Of a stretch of DNA of 64,000 nucleotides, positions 16,081 through 23,196 are shown in pieces. Origin of the DNA: Virgisporangium aliadipatigenens (GTDB taxonomy: Bacteria; Actinomycetota; Actinomycetes; Mycobacteriales; Micromonosporaceae); assembly GCF_016863615.1 (NCBI RefSeq), contig NZ_BOPF01000010.1, positions 248,001-312,000 on the forward strand. Reading direction: 5' to 3'. The notes below the pieces were generated by a model that saw nothing but the letters and a program-made list of their open reading frames with translations, made no database searches and had not been told where the DNA came from. The stretch's first letter is position 1; each line of letters starts with the position of its first letter. The position numbers were made by a program, and so were the translations under genes.

Positions 16081-16743
16081 CTAGGCGCGCAGCGCCTCCT
16101 CGACGCCGGTCTCGTGGTCGCCGAGAAACACCGGATCCCGGCCGCTCACCACGTCGAGGACGGCCTTGACGCAGGCCCCGTGCTCCCGGTTGCCGCTCTG
16201 CGCCCAGTCCACGCGGAAGTGTTTGACCGTCGAGTCACCGACGCCGACCGCGTCCACCCCGACCCGCCGGCACACCGTGACGGCCCGTGCGATGTGGTAC
16301 GACTGCGTCACGACGATCGCCCGGTCGACGCCGAAGATCTTCGTGGCCCGCACGCACGAGTCGTAGGTGTCGAACCCGGCGTAGTCGAGCACCACCTTGG
16401 TGATCGGGACGCCGCGCGCCGTGAGCCAGTTGAGCGAGGCGCCCGGCTCGTCGTACTCCCAGCGGCCGTGGTCGCCGGAGACCAGGATCGCGCGCACCTT
16501 TCCGGCCAGGTACAGCCGCCGCGCGATGTCCAGCCGCGCCGCGAGGAACGCCGACGGAGACCCGTTGTCGTAGACCTCGGCGCCCAGCACCAGCGCGACG
16601 GGCGCGGCCGGAACGTCGGCCTCGTCGTACACGTAGCCGTGGGCGGCCGTGCGCACCCAGGCGACCGAGCCGACCGTGCCGATGGCCAGCGCGGACGCGC
16701 ACCACAGCGCCAACCGGAGGAGTCGGAAGAGTCGTGCCCGCAT
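16081..16743 (-). CDS. SanA/YdcF-like DUF218 membrane-anchored protein
   Basis: A 220-residue protein with one N-terminal membrane helix (about 8-30) and an extracytoplasmic DUF218 domain. VALVLGAEVYDNGSPSAFLAARLDIARRLY, ILVSGDHG and DYAGFDTYDSCVRATKIFGV are typical of the SanA family. These proteins affect envelope barrier function, but their chemistry is unclear. I chose ATG 16743; an in-frame GTG at 16767 would add eight residues. AAGG lies close to the ATG. Confidence 0.88.
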   Translation of the reverse strand: MRARLFRLLRLALWCASALAIGTVGSVAWVRTAAHGYVYDEADVPAAPVALVLGAEVYDNGSPSAFLAARLDIARRLYLAGKVRAILVSGDHGRWEYDEPGASLNWLTARGVPITKVVLDYAGFDTYDSCVRATKIFGVDRAIVVTQSYHIARAVTVCRRVGVDAVGVGDSTVKHFRVDWAQSGNREHGACVKAVLDVVSGRDPVFLGDHETGVEEALRA

Positions 16744-16782
16744 CGCCTTACCGTGGCACAAGCACACTGTCAGGCAGGCGAC

Positions 16783-16950
16783 TCAGGCCGGCGTCTCCGG
16801 TGGGGACAGGTCCGCGTGACGGGTCTGCAACCGCTCGCGGATCTCCTCGGGCGTGTACGCGCGGCGCTTGCGTTCGGCGCGCGCGATCACCACCCCGGTC
16901 GCCGCCACTCCGACCACGCCCGCCAACCCGAGCACCTTCCACCAGCGCAT
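16783..16950 (-). CDS. Small conserved membrane peptide, 55 residues
   Basis: A short ORF: one N-terminal hydrophobic helix (RWWKVLGLAGVVGVAATGVV) followed by the basic stretch ARAERKRRAY and an acidic/basic tail TPEEIRERLQ. The pattern is a familiar small membrane protein of actinomycetes with no known role. TAGGGT lies exactly six bases before ATG 16950, so it is probably leaderless. It lies upstream of the DUF218 gene in the same direction and may be co-transcribed. A longer overlapping Arg-rich frame (to 16748) is a shadow. Confidence 0.72.
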   Translation of the reverse strand: MRWWKVLGLAGVVGVAATGVVIARAERKRRAYTPEEIRERLQTRHADLSPPETPA

Positions 16951-16968
16951 GCGGACACCCTAACGGCG

Positions 16969-17043
16969 CTAGGCCCTCTCCTGCCGGCCATTGTCGGCCT
17001 GCGCCGGCCCCAGACGCGACATGACCGGCAGGAGAGGGCCTAG
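16969..17043. repeat. 19-bp inverted repeat between divergent leaderless promoters
   Basis: Perfect 19-bp arms (16969-16987 and 17025-17043, CTAGGCCCTCTCCTGCCGG and its complement) flank a 37-base centre. The right arm runs into the -10 element TAGGCT of the rightward gene. The left arm lies just upstream of the -10 (16957-16962) of the leftward small gene. Both genes point away, so a terminator role is unlikely; a regulator-binding site is more plausible. Confidence 0.7.
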
Positions 17044-17046
17044 GCT
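17041..17046 (+). promoter_or_regulatory. -10 element of the leaderless papain-like gene
   Basis: TAGGCT ends seven bases before GTG 17054 and no ribosome site is visible. No clear -35 is seen; the expected position is covered by the inverted repeat. Confidence 0.45.
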
Positions 17047-17053
17047 ACCCAGG

Positions 17054-17707
17054 GTGTCCGGTAAGCCGATCTCTCTCGATGAGGCAGTCGACCTCACCCG
17101 TACCGGCGACGTGTGGCTCTTTCGTGGCCGTTCCGTCGCGGACCGCGTCATCCAGACGACGACCAACAGCCCGGTCAACCACGTCGGCATGTCCGTCGTA
17201 CTGGAAGATCTCCCACCCTTGATGTGGCACGCCGAACTCGGCAAGTCCCTCACCGACATGTGGACCGGCGGCCACCATCGTGGCGTTCAACTGCACGATC
17301 TTCGTCGGGCGGTGTGCGTCTGGGCCGAACGATACGGCCAGCGGGCCTGGCTGCGGCAGATCGAGCCATCGACCACCGGCGAGCAGGATGACGCGATCCT
17401 GCGTACTATCGCCCGGTTGGACGGCACCCCGTTTCCCTCGACGGCGCGGCTCGGCTGGCGTTGGCTGCGGGGGCGGGTGCCCGACACCTTCTCCCGGAGG
17501 GCCCGGGAGGCGCGGCTGGAGACCGCGTACTGCGCAGAGGTGGTGGCGGTGACCTATGAGGCTATGGGTCTGCTGCCCGCCGGGCGTCGGCCCAACTGGT
17601 ACGACCCGGGACGGTTCTGGAGCGGCGACGAGCTGGAACTGTCCGGAGGCTACAGGTTGGGTGCCGAGATCGCTGTCGATATCCCGACGGCGGCTGCCAC
17701 CTCCTGA
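17054..17707 (+). CDS. Permuted papain-like (YiiX/NlpC-P60 superfamily) protein
   Basis: A 217-residue protein without a signal peptide. The order His first, Cys later marks a circularly permuted papain fold. SLDEAVDLTRTGDVWLFRG and VNHVGMSVV carry the His, and LETAYCAEVVAVTYEAMGLL carries the Cys on its helix. Such proteins hydrolyse or transfer amide/thioester bonds of lipids or peptidoglycan-like substrates. The target here is unknown. It starts at a probably leaderless GTG and is followed after eight bases by an M15-like gene, suggesting a two-gene unit. Confidence 0.8.
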   Translation: MSGKPISLDEAVDLTRTGDVWLFRGRSVADRVIQTTTNSPVNHVGMSVVLEDLPPLMWHAELGKSLTDMWTGGHHRGVQLHDLRRAVCVWAERYGQRAWLRQIEPSTTGEQDDAILRTIARLDGTPFPSTARLGWRWLRGRVPDTFSRRAREARLETAYCAEVVAVTYEAMGLLPAGRRPNWYDPGRFWSGDELELSGGYRLGAEIAVDIPTAAATS

Positions 17708-17715
17708 GGAGGCGC

Positions 17716-18564
17716 ATGGCGTCCAATCCGGATCCGAGCAGGATCACGGCGGCTCTCTGGTACTTCGTCGAGAGTTGCCTGGCGATGCACCCGGGTACGC
17801 AATACGGCGGCACGTTCGCCGACAAGCCGGGTTACCACAACACCCGGAACAATCTGTACAACCAGGGTCGGACCAACGACTACTCCGTCCGCCTCGCTGC
17901 CGACAAGGCCGGCCCGGGGGACAAGTGCGCGGCGTTCGACTGGACGTTCCCCGATGCCCAGAGCGGCCGCTACGGCACGATCATCCAGTACGGCGAACGG
18001 GTCCGCAGCGCCTACTGGGCGCGGGATCCCCGCCTCCGGGGCTGGCGCGAGGTCCTGATCCAGGCGGACTGGGACGAGAGCGCGGAGGGCTACGACTTCA
18101 CCAGTTGGAGCGAGCGCACCCCGGACAGCAGTCACCTGTGGCACGCCCACTTCAGCTGCCTGCGGCAGTACCTCAACGACATCACCGTCATGAACGGCAT
18201 GCTGTCGATCCTGTGGGGTGAGTCGCTGGAGACGTGGAACAACGGGCAGAGCAAATACGGAGGCAACATGGCAGAGTTCACCGATGAGATGGCCCGGAAG
18301 ATCCACAACTCCGACAACTACCTCTGGCGCGGGCTGACCCAGCTGGACGACGTGGTCGTAGACGTCCGCTCGGCGACCGGCACCGGCACGGTGGACAACA
18401 AGTTCGCCAAGCAGTTCAAGCAGCTGGTGGCGGACGTCGCGGAGCTGAAGAAGCAGACGACGTTCGGCGGCGTGGACGGGTCGACCGTGGCGGCGGCGCT
18501 GGCCGCCGACCCGACGTTCATCAACAACCTCGCCGACGCGCTCGCCACGCGGCTCAAGGCGTAG
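17716..18564 (+). CDS. M15-like (phage-lysin-related) protein with C-terminal helices
   Basis: A 282-residue protein. Residues about 20-165 resemble D-Ala-D-Ala carboxypeptidase-like folds of actinophage and actinobacterial proteins: HPGTQYGGTFADKPGYHNTRN, CAAFDWTFPDAQ and HLWHAHFSCLRQYL would provide His/Asp/His zinc ligands. The C-terminal third (MAEFTDEMARKIHNSDNYLWRG, then a helical LVADVAELKKQ segment) resembles tails of phage structural proteins. There is no signal peptide, so export would need lysis or a special route. GGAGG lies three bases before the ATG. Enzymatic activity is not certain. Confidence 0.68.
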   Translation: MASNPDPSRITAALWYFVESCLAMHPGTQYGGTFADKPGYHNTRNNLYNQGRTNDYSVRLAADKAGPGDKCAAFDWTFPDAQSGRYGTIIQYGERVRSAYWARDPRLRGWREVLIQADWDESAEGYDFTSWSERTPDSSHLWHAHFSCLRQYLNDITVMNGMLSILWGESLETWNNGQSKYGGNMAEFTDEMARKIHNSDNYLWRGLTQLDDVVVDVRSATGTGTVDNKFAKQFKQLVADVAELKKQTTFGGVDGSTVAAALAADPTFINNLADALATRLKA

Positions 18565-18581
18565 GCGCGTCCCCCGTGCGG

Positions 18582-18619
18582 ATCACCGGCCCCGAGCGCT
18601 TTCGGCCGGGGCCGGTGAT
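18582..18619 (+). terminator. Hairpin after the M15-like gene
   Basis: Perfect 13-bp arms (18582-18594 and 18607-18619, ATCACCGGCCCCG) with a 12-base loop, 18 bases after the stop. The right arm overlaps the likely -10 (GATACT, 18617-18622) of the next gene, so terminator and promoter share sequence. Confidence 0.6.
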
Positions 18620-18628
18620 ACTTCTGGG

Positions 18629-19588
18629 GTGAACTGGAACGGGCCCCGCTCCGCCGTCGTGATCAACCCGGCGAAGGTGGTCGACCTCGACGACCGGCGC
18701 AAGCGCATCTGTGACGCCCTGGCGGAGGCCGGGTGGCCCGAGCCGATGTGGTTCGAGACGACGCGCGAGGACCCGGGGGGCGGCCAGGCCCGGCAGGCGA
18801 TCGAGGCCGGCGCGGAGGTGGTCTTCGCCTGCGGCGGCGACGGCACCGTCATGGCTTGCGTGGGCGCCCTCGCCGGCACCGAGGTGGCGTTGGCCGTGCT
18901 GCCGGCCGGCACCGGCAACCTGCTCGCCGCCAACCTGGGCCTGCCCGACGACCCCGCCGCGGGCGTCGCGGTCGCCGTCGACGGCGGGCGGCGCCGTATC
19001 GACGTGGGGATGCTGGAGAAGCGGGCGTTCGCGGTGATGGCCGGGATGGGCTTCGACGCCCAGCTCGTGCGCGACGCCCCCGAACAGCTCAAGGCCTGGC
19101 TGGGTTGGCCGGCGTACGTGGTGTCGGCGGCGAAGCACCTGCGCGGCCGGCCGATGCGGGTGCTGGTGCGCCTCGACGACAAGCGGCCGATCCGGCGCCG
19201 GGTGCGCACCGTGCTCGTCGCGAACGTCGGCCGGCTCCAGGGCGGCATCCCGCTCTTCGCCGACGCCGAACCGGACGACGGCATGCTCGACATCGGGCTG
19301 CTGACGCCGCGCCACCTGCGGGACTGGATCGCGCTCGGCTGGGCGGTGCTGCGCAAGCACGAGAAGGTGCCCCGGATGGAGGTTCATCGGGCGCGCCGGG
19401 TCAGCATCGTCAGCAACCGGCCGCAGCCGCGCCAGCTCGACGGCGACGTCATCGAACCGGGCCGCCGGCTGACCGTGGCGGTGCGGCCGCGGTCGCTGTG
19501 GTTGTGCGTTCCGCAGCCGGCACAGGCCGAGGACATTGCCGAGGGTGCCGACGAACTCACCGAAGAAGCACAGAAACTGGCTGAATAG
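18629..19588 (+). CDS. Diacylglycerol kinase-like lipid kinase
   Basis: A 319-residue member of the DAGK catalytic family (sphingosine/diacylglycerol kinase fold). AVVINPAKV starts the domain. ACGGDGTVMACVGALAGTEVALAVLPAGTGNLLAANLGLP is the nucleotide-binding core, and MLDIGLLTPRHLRDWI plus QLDGDVI are the C-terminal blocks. It should phosphorylate a lipid alcohol at the membrane face. GTG 18629 follows GATACT by six bases with no ribosome site, suggesting a leaderless start. The last 20 residues form an acidic tail. Confidence 0.93.
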   Translation: MNWNGPRSAVVINPAKVVDLDDRRKRICDALAEAGWPEPMWFETTREDPGGGQARQAIEAGAEVVFACGGDGTVMACVGALAGTEVALAVLPAGTGNLLAANLGLPDDPAAGVAVAVDGGRRRIDVGMLEKRAFAVMAGMGFDAQLVRDAPEQLKAWLGWPAYVVSAAKHLRGRPMRVLVRLDDKRPIRRRVRTVLVANVGRLQGGIPLFADAEPDDGMLDIGLLTPRHLRDWIALGWAVLRKHEKVPRMEVHRARRVSIVSNRPQPRQLDGDVIEPGRRLTVAVRPRSLWLCVPQPAQAEDIAEGADELTEEAQKLAE

Positions 19589-19633
19589 ACCCCTGTTGAT
19601 CATGCTTTCGGGACGGACGGTAGTGTCCGCCGG

Positions 19634-20380
19634 GTGAAGCGCACCGTCTCCCTCGCCCATGACGTCAAGGGCTCCGGACCCCTGCTCGTCGCGATCCACG
19701 GCATCACCGAGAACCGCGGTTTCTGGGACCGGGTGCCGTTCGCGGAGCACTTCCGCACCGTGCGAGTGGACCTGCGTGGGCACGGCGAGTCGCCGCGCGA
19801 GGACCCGTTCGACCCGGCGACGCTGGCCACCGACGTGCACAAGCTCCTCGACGCGCTCGGGATCCGGGAGAAGCCGCTGCTCGTGGGCCACTCCTTCGGC
19901 GGCGTGGTGGCGACCGCCTACGCGGCGCGGTTCCCGGTGCGCGGGGTCGTCAACGTCGACCAGACGCTCGACGTGTCACCGGTGCCCGCGGGCGTGGCGG
20001 AGGCGCTGCGCGGCGACGGGTTCGAGGACTTCATGACCTCGATGTTCGGCCGGGTGTACGGGGACCTGGACCCGGCGATCGCCGCCGAACTCGGCGAGCG
20101 CCGCACGCTGCGTCAGGACGTTCTGCTCGGGGCGTGGGCGCCCCTGCTCACGCTCGACGCCGAGCGGCTCGCCGCGTGGCTGGACGACCTGATCGCCGCC
20201 CCCGGGCCCTACCCGTACCTGTCCCTGCACGGCCTGCCGGTGAGCGAGGAGTACGCGACCTGGCTGCGCGAACGGATCCCCGGCGCGCTCGTGGAGAGCA
20301 CCCCCGTCGTCACGCACTACCCGCACCTGGCCGATCCGAAGTGGTTCCTGGGGCGGCTGGTGGACTTCGATCAGCGGTAG
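19634..20380 (+). CDS. Alpha/beta hydrolase
   Basis: A 248-residue alpha/beta hydrolase: AIHGITENRGFWDRV oxyanion region, VDLRGHGES, the nucleophile elbow VGHSFGGVVATAYA and a late His in VVTHYPHLADPKWF. Substrate unknown. TAGTGT lies seven bases before GTG 19634, with TTGATC (19596-19601) as a possible -35, so it is probably leaderless. Its last 10 bases overlap the 3' end of the convergent regulator gene. Confidence 0.92.
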   Translation: MKRTVSLAHDVKGSGPLLVAIHGITENRGFWDRVPFAEHFRTVRVDLRGHGESPREDPFDPATLATDVHKLLDALGIREKPLLVGHSFGGVVATAYAARFPVRGVVNVDQTLDVSPVPAGVAEALRGDGFEDFMTSMFGRVYGDLDPAIAAELGERRTLRQDVLLGAWAPLLTLDAERLAAWLDDLIAAPGPYPYLSLHGLPVSEEYATWLRERIPGALVESTPVVTHYPHLADPKWFLGRLVDFDQR

Positions 20381-21204
20381 CCGGAGGCGCCGAGAACGGT
20401 CAGGAGGGCCAGCTTGCTGTGGCTCTCGCTGCCCGGCGTCGCGGTGAACACCAGCAGCGACTGCGACTGGTCGGGGTCGCGCAGGTTCTGGCAGAACAGC
20501 TCCAGCGCACCGACCTCGGGGTGCACGAAGCGTTTCGTGTCGCTCCAGCGCAGGCCGACCTCATGGCGTTCCCACAGCAGGGCGAACTCCGGGCTCGCGC
20601 GGCGCAGCGACCCCACCAGCCGGGCGGCGGGCGAACGCGGTCCCTCACCCGCGGACGCCGCGCGCAGCATCGCGACATTGACCCGGCTGTTGTGCTCGTG
20701 CTCGTCCGGGTGGTACCGCGCACGCTCGGCCGGATCGGTGAACCACCGGTAGGCCGCGCAGCGCGCGGCGCCGGTGTGCTGCGTCTGCGCGCCGAACAGC
20801 GCCACGGCCGGCGGCGTCTGCAGCAACGTCTCGCCGAGCGGCCCCATCACCTGCGCCGGCGTGTCCTGCAACCGGTCCAGCACCCGCATGAGGCCGGGGC
20901 TCACGTGCTCGGCGCGCAGCCGCCGCTGCGGCGCCCGGTAGCCGCAGAGCACGAAGAGGTGGTCCCGCTCGTCCGGCGTGAGGCGCAGCCCGCGGGCGAG
21001 CGCGGCCGCCATCGGTTGCGACAGCCTCGGCCCGTCGCCGCGTTCCAGCCGGGAGAGATAGTCGGCGGACATGCCGCACAGCTCGGCCACCTCCTCGCGG
21101 CGCAGCCCGCGGGTCCGCCGGCGGGGACCGCGCCGCAGCCCGACGTCCTCGGGTTGCAACGCCTCGCGCCGGGCCCGTAGGAACGCCCCCAGTTCACCCT
21201 GCAT
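20371..21204 (-). CDS. Helix-turn-helix regulator with MmyB-like ligand domain
   Basis: A 277-residue regulator. A Cro/CI-type HTH lies at about 5-70: GAFLRARREALQPEDVGL, TRGLRREEVAELCGMSADYLSRLERG. A PAS-like MmyB domain (about 100-265) follows with VMGPLGETLLQTPPAVALFG and RWFTDPAERARYHPDEHEH. A crystal structure of a relative showed a fatty-acid-like ligand. Genes of this family usually lie divergent to an SDR, as here. A perfect 9-bp inverted repeat in the gap is the likely operator. ATG 21204 fits the family start. Confidence 0.93.
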   Translation of the reverse strand: MQGELGAFLRARREALQPEDVGLRRGPRRRTRGLRREEVAELCGMSADYLSRLERGDGPRLSQPMAAALARGLRLTPDERDHLFVLCGYRAPQRRLRAEHVSPGLMRVLDRLQDTPAQVMGPLGETLLQTPPAVALFGAQTQHTGAARCAAYRWFTDPAERARYHPDEHEHNSRVNVAMLRAASAGEGPRSPAARLVGSLRRASPEFALLWERHEVGLRWSDTKRFVHPEVGALELFCQNLRDPDQSQSLLVFTATPGSESHSKLALLTVLGASGYR

Positions 21205-21235
21205 GGGCACATGGTCGCAGCCCCCGGAACGCCGT

Positions 21236-21260
21236 AACCACTGACTGGCGATCAGTGGTT
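21236..21260. promoter_or_regulatory. Operator palindrome between MmyB-type regulator and SDR
   Basis: AACCACTGA-N7-TCAGTGGTT (arms 21236-21244 and 21252-21260) is a perfect 9-bp inverted repeat in the 102-base divergent gap, 32 bases before the regulator start and 47 before the SDR start. Confidence 0.65.
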
Positions 21261-21306
21261 CGGCGCGCACTTCATCCGTGCCGCGCCGGCGCGTGAACTG
21301 TTCGGC

Positions 21307-22143
21307 ATGACGAAATGGACTGCGGAGAACCTGCCGGAGCTGCACGGCAGGACGGTGCTCATCACCGGGGCGGGGCGGGGGATCGGCCTCGTCGCGGCGC
21401 GCGCGTTCGGGCGGGCGGGGGCGCACGTGGTGCTGGCGGTGCGGGATCCGTCCCGGGTGCCGGCGCTGACGGGATCGTTTGCCGTGCGGCAACTCGACGT
21501 CGCCGACCTGGGGTCGGTGCGCCGCTTCGCGGCCGGGTGGGAGGGGCCGCTCGACGTTCTGGTCAACAACGCCGGCGTGATGGACATCCCGGCCGCGCGC
21601 ACCGCCGACGGACTCGACCTGCAGACCGCGACGAACTACACCGGACCGTTCGCGCTCACCAACCTGTTGCTGCCGCACGTGACCGACCGCGTCGTGCACG
21701 TGACGAGCGGCCTGCATCGACAGTCCACATTGGACATCGGCGACCTCGACTGGCGCAGCCGCAAGTACAACGGCATGCGCGCCTACCGCGACTCGAAGCT
21801 CGCCCTGGTGCTCTTCTCCCTGGAGTTGCAGCGGCGGCTCGCCGACCCGGTGCGGTCGATCCTCGCCGACCCGGGCATCGTGCCGACGCGCCTGGCGGCG
21901 CACTCCCGCGCGAACGTCGTCAACCGCTTCCGCTTCCTGCTCAACGACCCCGAACGCGGTGCGCTGCCGATCCTGTACGCGGCGACGCAGGACGTGCCCG
22001 GCAACGCCTACGTGGCACCGGACGGACTCGGCGGCATCCGCGGCTACCCGGTGCTGCGCAGCGCCTCCAGGGCCGGCCTCGACGGCGGCGCCGCGCGCGA
22101 ACTGTGGGCCGCCACGGCCGCCCTGACCGGCGTCGGCCGGTAG
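21307..22143 (+). CDS. SDR-family oxidoreductase
   Basis: A 278-residue SDR of the WWOX/retinol-dehydrogenase-like type. TGAGRGIG binds the nucleotide, NNAGVMDIP and the VVHVTSG Ser follow, and YRDSK supplies the catalytic Tyr/Lys. The substrate is unknown, though the partner regulator's lipid-binding relatives make a hydrophobic carbonyl plausible. It should be controlled by the divergent MmyB-type regulator. Confidence 0.93.
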   Translation: MTKWTAENLPELHGRTVLITGAGRGIGLVAARAFGRAGAHVVLAVRDPSRVPALTGSFAVRQLDVADLGSVRRFAAGWEGPLDVLVNNAGVMDIPAARTADGLDLQTATNYTGPFALTNLLLPHVTDRVVHVTSGLHRQSTLDIGDLDWRSRKYNGMRAYRDSKLALVLFSLELQRRLADPVRSILADPGIVPTRLAAHSRANVVNRFRFLLNDPERGALPILYAATQDVPGNAYVAPDGLGGIRGYPVLRSASRAGLDGGAARELWAATAALTGVGR

Positions 22144-22154
22144 GGTGCCACGGC

Positions 22155-22590
22155 ATGGGGGATCTCTGGGAGTGCGTGCTGGCGCTGGAGCTGCGGGCCG
22201 ACCTGACCGACGCCGAGCTGGCCGAACTGCGCTGGCACGTCGGCGCCGGCCCGCAGCCCGCGACCTTTCGCGATCGTCACCGATCACTTCGTGACGGAGG
22301 TCGACGGGCGGCTGGAGCTCGCGCCCGAGCCACTGCTGGCGCAGTCCGGCGCCGCGTACCGGATCGGCGGCTCGTTGCACGCCACGCTGGAGCCGCGCGC
22401 CGGCGGGTGGGCGTTGGACGTGCGGCAGGAGGTGCACTCGGAGAGCCTCGACAACCTGCGCACGCTCGTCGACCGGCTGGCCGCGCACGCGGACGGGGCG
22501 GGGGAGGTCGGCTTCCTGCGCTTCTACGAGGAGGGCGACCGCTCGCCCATGGTGCTGCGCGACGGGGAGATCAGCTGCGCGGACTTCTGA
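22155..22590 (+). pseudogene. Frameshifted small conserved gene
   Basis: From ATG 22155 the frame reads MGDLWECVLALELRADLTDAE ... GPQPATFR and then turns Arg-rich. One base later (+1 frame) a convincing protein continues from IVTDHFVTEVDGRLELAPEP through GGSLHATLEPRAGGWALDVR to the TGA at 22590. The join, near CGC-G-ATC at about 22270-22276, needs one extra base to be skipped. Together the halves give about 145 residues, like small actinobacterial proteins beginning with ADLWECVLAL. Possible explanations are a real mutation, a sequencing error or programmed slippage. TAGGGT lies eight bases before the ATG. Confidence 0.68.
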
Positions 22591-22596
22591 GGAGTG

Positions 22597-23196
22597 CTAC
22601 GGGGACAGTCGGTCCGTGAGGACGTGGGCGGCGAAGAGGGCGAAGCCCGGCAGCAGCGGGATCGTGGCCGGGATCGCCAGCGAGAGGAATGCCGCGAGCC
22701 CCACGGCGAGCGCCGCCGGCAGGCTCCGGTGCGGGGCCAGCCGGAGCGCCCATCCCGCCGCCGTTCGCCAGCCGGCGTCCGGGTGCCGTCCACAGTGGAC
22801 GACGGTCGCCACGGCCACGCCGACGAGCCACAGCGTCACCGCCGCCGTCACGAGCAGCAGCGGCGTCCCGCCCGGCACGGCGCCGCCCGCGAGGGCCGCC
22901 AGGTCGAGCGCGAGGAGCGCCGTCGCGAGCAGCGCGAGCGCGGTCACGGCCGCACCCTTCCACAAGCCTCGGTGGAACGCCGTCAGCAGCGGCCGCACCG
23001 GTGGGAGTTCGCCGGTGGTGTATCTGTGCCGGACCGCCATCGAGCCGGCGCGCACGGCGCTCGCCAGCGTGAACACCGGCAGCGCGGCCACCGTCACGAG
23101 GATGCCGATCAGGGCCAGGTCGGCCATTGCCGCGAAGGAGTCCCGCCAGTCCCTGCGGACCGGCGTCGGTGCCTCCTCCGGCCAGCGCATGCTCAT
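22597..23196 (-). CDS. DUF624 membrane protein of the sugar ABC operon
   Basis: A 199-residue membrane protein with about five hydrophobic helices and a GSMAVRHRYTTGELPP loop, matching the DUF624 (YesL) family that accompanies carbohydrate ABC transporters. Function unknown; an assembly or regulatory role is often supposed. ATG 23196 overlaps the permease stop by four bases (ATGA), making it the last gene of the lacI, binding protein, permease, permease operon. Confidence 0.88.
   Translation of the reverse strand: MSMRWPEEAPTPVRRDWRDSFAAMADLALIGILVTVAALPVFTLASAVRAGSMAVRHRYTTGELPPVRPLLTAFHRGLWKGAAVTALALLATALLALDLAALAGGAVPGGTPLLLVTAAVTLWLVGVAVATVVHCGRHPDAGWRTAAGWALRLAPHRSLPAALAVGLAAFLSLAIPATIPLLPGFALFAAHVLTDRLSP

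Noticed and set aside
16748-16942. 64-codon minus-strand frame upstream of the DUF218 gene
   Set aside because: Arg/Gly-rich shadow; the overlapping 55-codon frame 16783-16950 has a membrane helix and a leaderless-type promoter.
17716-18564. Prophage remnant
   Set aside because: Only one phage-like gene and no integrase, structural gene, attachment repeat or change of composition was found.
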